Positions 33,334 through 40,500 of a stretch of DNA of 64,000 bases are shown here, in pieces. Numbering within the stretch: the stretch's first letter is position 1; each line of letters starts with the position of its first letter. Location: positions 2,916,501-2,980,500 of the forward strand of contig NZ_CP022655.2 in assembly GCF_002243345.2 (NCBI RefSeq). The letters are read 5' to 3'. The notes under the pieces were generated by a model. That model was given only the letters and a program-made list of their open reading frames with translations. It searched no databases and had not been told where the DNA came from. The translations under genes and the position numbers were made by a program. The stretch comes from Paenibacillus sp. RUD330 (lineage in GTDB: Bacteria > Bacillota > Bacilli > Paenibacillales > Paenibacillaceae).

Positions 33334-35211
33334 TTAGGAGGCTTCATTTCCAGAAAATTGGCTCCGGTACAGCTCCGCATAGATGCCTCCCCGGGCGATG
33401 AGCTCCTCATGCGTGCCTTGCTCCGCTACGGAGCCTTTGTCCATGACGAGAATGACATCGGCGTCCCGGATCGTGGAGAGCCTGTGGGCGATGACGAAAC
33501 TCGTCCGGCCCTTCATCAGCTCCTTCATCGCATGCCGGATCTGCACTTCCGTGCGCGTATCCACGCTGCTGGTCGCCTCGTCGAGAATGAGGATGGCCGG
33601 GTCGGCGAGCAGCGCCCTCGCGATCGTAATCAGCTGCTTCTGCCCTTGGGACAAGTTGCTGGCGTCCTCGTTGAGCACGGTCTCGTAGCCTTCCGGAAGC
33701 GTGCGGATGAAGAAATCCGCATGCGCCGCACGGGCCGCATCCTCGATTTCGGCGTCGGTCGCCTCCCTGCGGCCGTAGGCGATATTGTCCCGGATCGTTC
33801 CTTTGTACAGCCACGTATCCTGCAGCACCATGCCGAACAGGCTGCGCAGGCTCCCTCGGGCGAGCTGGCGGATATCCCGGCCGTCGATCGTAATCCTGCC
33901 GCCGTCCAGCTCGTAGAAGCGGAGGAGCAGGTTCACGAGAGTCGTCTTGCCCGCTCCCGTCGGACCTACGATCGCCGCCGTCTGCCCGCTCTTCACCTCG
34001 ATCGACAGCCCCTTCATCAAGGGAACCTCCGGCTTGTAGCCGAAATCCACGGATTCGAAGGCGACATCGCCCCGGATGCCGCGTCCGGCTTCCATCGTGC
34101 CGTCCGGCTCTTCTTCCTGCTCGTCCAGCAGCTCGAACACCCTCTCCGCCGAAGCCGCGGTCGATTGGATGATATTGGCGATGTTCGCCAGCTGCGTGAT
34201 CGGCATCGTGAACTGCCTCGCATATTGGATGAACGCCTGGATATCCCCGATCGAGACGCCGCCCCGGGTCACCATCAGACCGCCGACGACGCTGATCAGC
34301 ACATAGCCCAGGTTGCCGACGAAGGACATGAGCGGCATCAGCGTGCCGCTGATGAACTGGGCGCGCCAGGCGGATTGGTACAGCTTGCCGTTGATCGCCT
34401 CGAAGCGCTCCAGCGAATCCTTCTCCCGGCCGAAGGCTTTGACGATCCGATGTCCGGTGAACATTTCCTCCACATGGCCGTTCAGCTCGCCGATCGACCG
34501 CTGCTGGCCGGCAAAATGCTTTTGCGACCGCTTGGCAACCGCCTTGGTGACCAGGAAGCTGAGCGGCAGCGTGACAAAGACGATCAGCGTCAGCAAGGGG
34601 CTGATCGTCAGCATCATGACGATGACGCCGACCAGCGTGACGGCCGAGGTGATGAGCTGCGTCAAGCTCTGCTGCAGCGTGCCGCTGATGTTGTCCACGT
34701 CGTTGACGACCCGGCTCAGAATATCGCCGTGCGACTTGGCGTCGTAGAACTGCAGAGGAAGCCTCTGCAGCTTGTCGTCCACTTCCTTCCTCAGCCGATA
34801 TACCGCTCCTTGGGTAACGCCGGCCATCAGATATTGCTGGACGTACCCGAACAGGAAGCTGAGGACATACAAGCCTGCCAGCCATCCCAGCACATGCAGC
34901 AAGCCGGCATAATCGAACGCGGCGCCGGCGGCTCCATTCATCCTCGCCACGACGCCCTTCACAATGATGTCTGTCCCGTGCCCGAGCAGCTTGGGACCGA
35001 CGATCGAGAACACCGAAGCGGCGATCGCGCTTAACAGCACAAGGAGCAGCCGCATCCGGTACGGCTTCAGGAAGCGCAGCAGGCGCAGCATCGTTTTCTT
35101 GAATTCCTTGGGCTTCTCCCCGGGCATCATCGCACCGGGGCCCGGCCCTCCGCCCATCCGCGGCATGGCGCCCGGATGGCGCCCCGGCGGCATCCGCCGT
35201 TCCTGACTCAT
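33334..35211 (-). CDS. ABC exporter half-transporter, catalytic-site partner
   Basis: The 625-residue protein has six membrane spans (about residues 45-330) and a C-terminal ATPase: Walker A GPTGAGKTT (about 415), signature LSQGQKQ (non-canonical), Walker B ILILDEATSSVD with the catalytic Glu, and the H-loop IAHRLST. Its start overlaps the stop of the upstream ABC gene (ATGA), indicating an obligate heterodimer like YfiB/YfiC or BmrC/BmrD. Cargo is probably hydrophobic drugs or lipids; that is inferred from the family. The Met/Pro/Gly-rich N-terminus (residues 1-35) is unusual. Confidence 0.92.
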   Translation of the reverse strand: MSQERRMPPGRHPGAMPRMGGGPGPGAMMPGEKPKEFKKTMLRLLRFLKPYRMRLLLVLLSAIAASVFSIVGPKLLGHGTDIIVKGVVARMNGAAGAAFDYAGLLHVLGWLAGLYVLSFLFGYVQQYLMAGVTQGAVYRLRKEVDDKLQRLPLQFYDAKSHGDILSRVVNDVDNISGTLQQSLTQLITSAVTLVGVIVMMLTISPLLTLIVFVTLPLSFLVTKAVAKRSQKHFAGQQRSIGELNGHVEEMFTGHRIVKAFGREKDSLERFEAINGKLYQSAWRAQFISGTLMPLMSFVGNLGYVLISVVGGLMVTRGGVSIGDIQAFIQYARQFTMPITQLANIANIIQSTAASAERVFELLDEQEEEPDGTMEAGRGIRGDVAFESVDFGYKPEVPLMKGLSIEVKSGQTAAIVGPTGAGKTTLVNLLLRFYELDGGRITIDGRDIRQLARGSLRSLFGMVLQDTWLYKGTIRDNIAYGRREATDAEIEDAARAAHADFFIRTLPEGYETVLNEDASNLSQGQKQLITIARALLADPAILILDEATSSVDTRTEVQIRHAMKELMKGRTSFVIAHRLSTIRDADVILVMDKGSVAEQGTHEELIARGGIYAELYRSQFSGNEAS

Positions 35212-36959
35212 GCCGATTCCTCCTCTGTCCGGAGCTGGGATTCCACGATCTCGCGGTATACGCCGCAGGACTCCATCAGCTCCGCATGGGTTCCGTCGCC
35301 GGCCAGCCGCCCTTCCTCGAGCACCAGGATGCGGTCCGCAGCCATGACGGAGCTCACCCGCTGGGCGACCACCAGCACGGCGGCCCCTCCCGTCTCTTCC
35401 GCCAGGGCAGCGCGAAGCCTGGCTTCCGTCGAAGCATCGAGAGCCGAGAAGCTGTCGTCGAACAGATACAGCGCGGGACGGCGCACAAGCGCCCTCGCGA
35501 TCGAGAGCCGCTGCTTCTGCCCTCCCGACAGGTTGGCTCCGCCTTGGGCGATGGCCGTCGAGAAGCCTTCCGGCATCGCTTCGACGAAGCCGGCGGCCTG
35601 CGCGACCTCGGCGGCACGGGATACTTCGGCATCCGTCGCATCCTCCTTGCCGTAGCGGATGTTGTCGCTGACCGAGCCGGAGAACAGCAGCGCCTTTTGC
35701 GGCACGAGGCCGATTCCTGCGCGAAGCTCCCCCTGGGGCAAGCTTTTGACATCCCTGCCCCCGACCCGCACCTCTCCCTCGCCCGCATCGTAAAACCGCA
35801 TGATGAGGTTCAGCAAGGTCGTCTTGCCGGAGCCGGTTCCGCCGATGACAGCCGTCGTCTCTCCCGCCCTGGCCGTGAAGCTGACCCGGTCCAGCGCAGG
35901 CCGTTCGGCTCCGGGATAATGGAAGCTGACTTCGCGGAATTCAACCTCCCCGCGGAGCGCGCCTGCGCTCGGCGAGGCTGGAGACGATATCTTCGCGGCT
36001 TGCCCGTCGGTAATCGTCGGAACGATAGCCAGCATCTCGTTGATCCGGGCTGCGGACGTCGCTGCGCGCGGCACCATGGCGAACATCATGGACATCATGA
36101 CGAGCGAGAACATGATCTGGCTGGCATACTGGATGAACGCAATCAGGCTGCCGATATTCATGTCTCCCGCATCGATCCGCTTCGCTCCGAACCAGACGAT
36201 GAGCACGGTCGTCAGGTTCATGATCAGCATCATCGTCGGCATCAGGATCGCCATCATCCGGTTGACGCGCAGCGCCGTATCGGCCAGATCGCGGCTGGCC
36301 GTGTCGAATCTTCCCTGCTCGTAATCCTCGCGGTTGAAGGAGCGGATGACCCTGATGCCGGTCAAGCCTTCGCGCAGGACGAGGTTCAGCCTGTCGAGCT
36401 TGACCTGCATCGCCCTGAACAGCGGTATCGCCTTGCGCATGACGGCGAAGATCGTAAGGCCGATGACCGGAATGACCGCGACAAGGAGCAGGGAAAGCTT
36501 CGCATCCTTGGAGAAGGCCATGATCAGCCCGCCGATGCACATCATCGGCGCGCTGACCATCATTCTCATCATCATGATCAGGACCTGCTGCACCTGATTG
36601 ACGTCGTTCGTCGTCCTGTTGATCATCGAAGCCGTCCCGATCCGGTCGAACTCGGGCAGCGAGAACTTCTCCGCATGTCCGAACAGCTTCGAGCGGGCGC
36701 TGCGGCCGAAGCCGGAGGCGACGCGGGACGACATGTAGCTGGAGGCGATGATGCAGGCCGCCCCTGCGGCGGACACGAGCAGCATGAAGCCGCCTATTTT
36801 CCAGATGTAAGGCACGTCGCCCTTCAAAATGCCCTTGTCCACGATGTCCGACAGCAGCGTCGGAAGATACAGGTCGGACAACGATTGGCAAAAGACGAGC
36901 GCCAATACGGCCGCAATCTGGAGCCGGAATGGCTTCAGCAGCCGAAACAGCTTGAACAA
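35208..36959 (-). CDS. ABC exporter half-transporter, degenerate-site partner
   Basis: The 583-residue protein has six spans (about 15-300) and an ATPase domain with Walker A GGTGSGKTT (about 366), a canonical LSGGQKQ signature, and Walker B LYLFDDSFSALD in which the usual catalytic Glu is Asp. Paired with the next gene's Glu-containing Walker B, this predicts one hydrolytic and one degenerate site in the heterodimer. The start is a TTG after AAGGAGGGGGAG. It is first in a two-gene operon. Confidence 0.92.
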   Translation of the reverse strand: MFKLFRLLKPFRLQIAAVLALVFCQSLSDLYLPTLLSDIVDKGILKGDVPYIWKIGGFMLLVSAAGAACIIASSYMSSRVASGFGRSARSKLFGHAEKFSLPEFDRIGTASMINRTTNDVNQVQQVLIMMMRMMVSAPMMCIGGLIMAFSKDAKLSLLLVAVIPVIGLTIFAVMRKAIPLFRAMQVKLDRLNLVLREGLTGIRVIRSFNREDYEQGRFDTASRDLADTALRVNRMMAILMPTMMLIMNLTTVLIVWFGAKRIDAGDMNIGSLIAFIQYASQIMFSLVMMSMMFAMVPRAATSAARINEMLAIVPTITDGQAAKISSPASPSAGALRGEVEFREVSFHYPGAERPALDRVSFTARAGETTAVIGGTGSGKTTLLNLIMRFYDAGEGEVRVGGRDVKSLPQGELRAGIGLVPQKALLFSGSVSDNIRYGKEDATDAEVSRAAEVAQAAGFVEAMPEGFSTAIAQGGANLSGGQKQRLSIARALVRRPALYLFDDSFSALDASTEARLRAALAEETGGAAVLVVAQRVSSVMAADRILVLEEGRLAGDGTHAELMESCGVYREIVESQLRTEEESA

Positions 36960-37030
36960 GGCTCCCCCTCCTTATTTTACTTCTAAACCAATTCATTCCT
37001 ACCCATCTTAAGCTTCCCCGAAATCTTCTG

Positions 37031-37783
37031 TCAAACAAGGTCTTCTCCGGCTTTTTCAGCCGACCGATCCGTGCTTTGAAGCTTCCTGGCTCCCGGCTCT
37101 GGAGGCCGCTGCGATTGAAGCTGATAGAACAAGCCGCTGGCGTCCGACCATTCCGCATAGAGGATTTCCCTTTCATCGCCGATGCCGATATGCGCGAGCA
37201 ATCCGAGCAGCCAACGGCGGTCCCTGCCCAGCCGCTCCAGCGCCCTGTCGACGATGTCTCCGTCCTCGATCACGCTCTCCGGCAAGGATGGGCTGTCCGG
37301 CGTCTCCTCCTGTTGATGGCCGCCTGCGGCCGGCTTGCTCAGGACGCTGATGCTGCCGTTCGTCTCGAACAGCGCGTAGGCGACATCGCGCACGGAAAAA
37401 ACGCCGTTCTCGCGCAGCAGCATGCTCAGCTGGCCGAAGTCCAGATTGTTCCTCTTCATCGCCGCCCGGTCGATGATTCCTTCCCGGATGACCAGATCCG
37501 GCGAGCCCGTCACCCGCCTGGCCAGCCATGGAATCCGGTTCAGCAGCTTCTCCGTGCCGTAGGACAGCAGCGTCCAGACTGCCAAGGCGAACACGAGATG
37601 GCCGTAGCCGACCTCCTTGTCGTAGATCGTATTGCCGACCAGCTCGCTCAGCATAAGCGAAGAAACGAAGTCGAATGCGGTCAGCTGCGAGATCTCCTTT
37701 TTGCCCAGCACTTTGGTCATGATCATGAGGCTGACCAGGGCGATCAGCAGCTTGAGCGCGATTTGCCCGAATAATGGATCCAT
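37031..37783 (-). CDS. DUF421 (YetF-like) membrane protein
   Basis: The 250-residue protein has three N-terminal membrane spans (residues 5-95) with the family sequence KVLGKKEISQLTAFDFVSSLMLSELVGNTIY, and a cytoplasmic DUF421 domain with NLDFGQLSMLLRENGVFSVRDVAYALFETNGSISVLSK near 140-180. YetF-type proteins are spore or membrane proteins of unknown function. The start at 37783 is preferred because GGGAGGGAG lies upstream; the longer frame runs through the yteA terminator. Confidence 0.88.
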   Translation of the reverse strand: MDPLFGQIALKLLIALVSLMIMTKVLGKKEISQLTAFDFVSSLMLSELVGNTIYDKEVGYGHLVFALAVWTLLSYGTEKLLNRIPWLARRVTGSPDLVIREGIIDRAAMKRNNLDFGQLSMLLRENGVFSVRDVAYALFETNGSISVLSKPAAGGHQQEETPDSPSLPESVIEDGDIVDRALERLGRDRRWLLGLLAHIGIGDEREILYAEWSDASGLFYQLQSQRPPEPGARKLQSTDRSAEKAGEDLV

Positions 37784-37810
37784 TCCGTCTCTCCCTCCCG
37801 GTATCAATCC

Positions 37811-37839
37811 GAAAAAAAACCGGACCGCGGAACGGTCCG
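37811..37839 (-). terminator. Terminator after yteA
   Basis: CGGACCG (37821-37827) pairs with CGGTCCG (37833-37839), followed on the minus strand by T8. Confidence 0.85.
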
Positions 37840-37880
37840 ATTTCTTAGATATGGCAATGGCAGCGCCAGGAACGCTTCGC

Positions 37881-38462
37881 CTAGCGGAGCTTCTCCATTT
37901 CATTCGCGGCCTCGGCGCCTTCCGGCTGGGCGGCGACCGTGTCGGAGGCGTTGCCGTATTCCTCCAGCGTCTTCCATGCATCCGCGTCGTCGAAGCGGCC
38001 GGCATGGGCTTGCCTGCTCTCGCCCGCTCCCGTCGGCGGCAGCGTCATGACCTCTTCTTCGACGGGACGGTAGTCCCCCATCTCCTGATGAGGCACGTTG
38101 TCGACCGTATGCCGGGTCGAGGGGATCGCTTCGAGCCGCTCGTAAGGAATCGGCTCTCCGGTGGAAGCGTCCAGGCCGTACCTGCCTTCCTCCATCAAGC
38201 TCAGCGCGCGGTTCACTTGGGCGAGCTTCTTGCCCAGCTTTTCATCGAGCGCCATGTCGCGCTCCTTCTCGAACGTCACGGTCCCGGAATCGGCCGGATG
38301 ATTGTCGTAGCTGGACAGCTCTCCGTCGGAGTCCGACGCGGCCAGAGGCGCTCCCTCCAGATCGGTTTCCCGATTGAGGTCGAAGTGGGCCTCCAGCTCC
38401 TTCTTCTCCTGCAGCAGGCTGTTCTTCAGAAAGTCCAGCTGGGATGGCTTGAGATGTTTCAT
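37881..38462 (-). CDS. yteA: YteA-family (DksA/TraR-like) protein
   Basis: The 193-residue protein matches the YteA family: an N-terminal coiled coil (LKPSQLDFLKNSLLQEKKELEAHF), the YDNHPADSGTVTFEKERDMAL block near 52-72, and YGLDASTGEPIPYERLEAIPSTRHT near 98-122, which aligns with the DksA zinc finger but has no cysteines. Members occur in spore formers and their role is unknown. TTAGGAGGAGACAGC precedes the ATG. A terminator isolates it from the DUF421 gene. Confidence 0.85.
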   Translation of the reverse strand: MKHLKPSQLDFLKNSLLQEKKELEAHFDLNRETDLEGAPLAASDSDGELSSYDNHPADSGTVTFEKERDMALDEKLGKKLAQVNRALSLMEEGRYGLDASTGEPIPYERLEAIPSTRHTVDNVPHQEMGDYRPVEEEVMTLPPTGAGESRQAHAGRFDDADAWKTLEEYGNASDTVAAQPEGAEAANEMEKLR

Positions 38463-38555
38463 GCTGTCTCCTCCTAAGCAATTCGTTCTATAGCTACCTA
38501 TACCCTTGGGAAGATACAAATGAAGCAAGCGTCTCCAGCGGAACGGCCGCATGCC

Positions 38556-39305
38556 TCAGCAGCCTGACGGGAATTCTCCAGCGATGACGGCATCCTCGCT
38601 TACGCCGCCGGCGGCGTCGATCAGCAGGGCGTTGAGACGGCCTCCCGCCGCGCAGCCGCCGTCGATTCCGATCTTGTCTCCGCCGAACCAGACCGACGGC
38701 CCCTTCTGGAATTTGATCGTCCGCGTATGGCCGAAGACGACGGTTTTGCCCGCCGTCACCGGAGCGTGGTGGAACGGCTCCCTTATCCACATGAACAGCT
38801 CTCTGGGCTGGTCCTTCCAGCTCGCCCCGGCAGCCGGATCGATTCCCGCATGGACATAAATGTAGGCTTCATCCTCCGCATGCAGCTCCAGGCTGTCCAG
38901 CAGCTCGACATGCTCCTTGAATTCGGTGCGGATAAGCCGGAGCATGTCGGAGGCGTCTGCAGCCCCGCGGTATTCCATGCCGGCTGCGCGAGCGTAGCTC
39001 CGCAGCGTTTCGTGCCCCCCTTGACCGAGAAACTTGTCGAGCAGCTCGGGCTCGGGATGGCGCAGGCATTGCAGGAAGCGCTGGTCATGATTGCCTCTCA
39101 GCGCGGTCGCCCGGCCTCCGCCTTCCCGCAGCAGAGCCATGACGGCGTTGATGGCGCCGCAGCTGTCCGGTCCTCGGTCCACATAATCGCCGAGCAGGAT
39201 CAGCCTGTCCTCGCCAGGGCGATAACCGGTTTTCTGCAGAAGCTCTCCAAGCTCCCGGCTGCAGCCGTGAATGTCGCTGATGGCGATCGTTCGAAATCTA
39301 TCCAT
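38556..39305 (-). CDS. Metallophosphoesterase (calcineurin-like, PrpE/ApaH type)
   Basis: The 249-residue protein carries the full metallophosphoesterase motif set: SDIHGC near residue 10, LLGDYVDRGPDS near 37-48, LRGNHDQRF near 69-77, YVHAGIDP near 150, and FGHTRT near 190. That fits Ser/Thr protein phosphatase 1-like or diadenosine polyphosphatase enzymes; the exact substrate is open. It is a single gene, divergent from the GNAT gene to its right. Confidence 0.9.
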   Translation of the reverse strand: MDRFRTIAISDIHGCSRELGELLQKTGYRPGEDRLILLGDYVDRGPDSCGAINAVMALLREGGGRATALRGNHDQRFLQCLRHPEPELLDKFLGQGGHETLRSYARAAGMEYRGAADASDMLRLIRTEFKEHVELLDSLELHAEDEAYIYVHAGIDPAAGASWKDQPRELFMWIREPFHHAPVTAGKTVVFGHTRTIKFQKGPSVWFGGDKIGIDGGCAAGGRLNALLIDAAGGVSEDAVIAGEFPSGC

Positions 39306-39401
39306 GTTGGAGCCCTCCTTGTTGTCGCCCTCATGATTGCGGTTGCCGGCGCCGATTTGCTACAATACACCGGAAGCGATCAGCGGAAGGGATGATGACG
39401 A

Positions 39402-39845
39402 ATGTTGTCTGCAACCATAGTCCAAAGTAAAGAACAGCTGGAGCAATGCCTCCACATCCGCAGGGAAGTGTTCGTCCGGGAGCAGGGAGTTTCCATCGAA
39501 GAAGAGCTCGACCGTTACGACGAGTCTCCGGAATCGTGCATCCACGTTCTCCTGAGCGACGACGCCGCGCCGGTCGGAACGGGCCGGGTCAAGTCGTTCG
39601 AGGGCAACAGCGCCAAGCTGCAGCGGATCGCAGTCCTGGCCTCCATGCGCGGCCGCGGCGCCGGCTCCGCCATCGTGCAGGCGATGGAGCAAGCCGCTCG
39701 GGAGGCCGGGTACGGCCGCGCCGTGCTTGACGCCCAATGCCAGGCGGAGCCGTTCTACGCCAAGCTCGGGTACAAGCCGGTGTCGCCCGATATCTTCCTC
39801 GATGCAGGAATTCCGCATGTCAGGATGAGCAAGGAGCTGGGCTAG
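39402..39845 (+). CDS. GNAT-family N-acetyltransferase (YjcF/ElaA-like)
   Basis: The 147-residue protein has the compact GNAT layout of YjcF: HIRREVFVREQGVSIEEELDRYDE near residues 19-42, KLQRIAVLASMRGRGAGSAIVQAME near 72-96 with the acetyl-CoA loop RGRGAG, and AQCQAEPFYAKLGYKPVS near the end. The substrate is unknown. AAGGGATGATGACGA precedes the ATG. Confidence 0.85.
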   Translation: MLSATIVQSKEQLEQCLHIRREVFVREQGVSIEEELDRYDESPESCIHVLLSDDAAPVGTGRVKSFEGNSAKLQRIAVLASMRGRGAGSAIVQAMEQAAREAGYGRAVLDAQCQAEPFYAKLGYKPVSPDIFLDAGIPHVRMSKELG

Positions 39846-40004
39846 TTCCGGGCGGAGGGAGAACGGCCTCCAGCAATTCGTTGTTCACTGATTCTCGCAT
39901 AATTTCCCATTTTGGAACAGCGCCATTATCTCTTTTCATCGGCTCTCCTCCCGCCCTCCTTCCCGGCGATGCAAAAAATCGGAAAGGATAAGGAACAGAG
40001 CGCA

Positions 40005-40042
40005 AAAACCCGCATGCGGATTCTCCCTCGCATGCGGGTTTT
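40005..40042. terminator. Terminator after the 90-residue gene
   Basis: AAAACCCGCATGCG (40005-40018) pairs perfectly with CGCATGCGGGTTTT (40029-40042). Confidence 0.9.
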
Positions 40043-40055
40043 CAGTTGCTTCCGT

Positions 40056-40328
40056 TCAGTCTTGCTTGAGCGCGTCCTTGGCGGCGGCGATCAAGGCGTC
40101 GTAGAACTCGTCGTTGTCCTCGAGCTCCTCCTCCACCGCCTCGATCTCCGTTTCCGGCCCTGCCTCGTCCTTGAAGAACAAGCCGTATGCCCAGTCCTTG
40201 CCTCTCTTGTTGCTCTGCAGCGCGATTTCGTAGGCCTTCTTATGTCCTTCGATCTTGAATTGAACTTGTCCGACATAACCGCCGTCTTCGGCGACCGTCA
40301 TCTCGGCATGGATGATTTCCCACTTCAC
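40056..40328 (-). CDS. Conserved-looking small acidic protein, unknown function
   Basis: The 90-residue protein has a beta-strand-rich first half (MKWEIIHAEMTVAEDGGYVGQVQFKIEGHKKAYEIALQSN) and an acidic helical second half (EIEAVEEELEDNDEFYDALIAAAKDAL). It is clearly coding: GGGGGAAGCAGCAAG precedes the start and a perfect terminator follows the stop. I do not recognise the family. Confidence 0.7.
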   Translation of the reverse strand: MKWEIIHAEMTVAEDGGYVGQVQFKIEGHKKAYEIALQSNKRGKDWAYGLFFKDEAGPETEIEAVEEELEDNDEFYDALIAAAKDALKQD

Positions 40329-40500
40329 TTGCTGCTTCCCCCTCGTCGTTCATGACCTTATCATACTTAACCTTGTCCCGGATTTCCAGCGCATTTGCCC
40401 CCGAAGCGGCGACGGACGGAAGAAATGGCGGGAAGGGTGTGTTAACATACGAAGGACAGGAAGTCATCCGGTATATTCAGGGAAAGGCGGACAATCGCAA

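Noticed and set aside
32626-35034. 802-codon open frame on the plus strand
   Set aside because: Antisense shadow of the zinc-ribbon gene and the ABC transporter; it shows low-complexity Arg/His-rich composition and no binding site.
40312-40500. N-terminal extension of MprF
   Set aside because: It overlaps the divergent 90-residue gene and has no ribosome binding site; ATG 40501 fits the family length.
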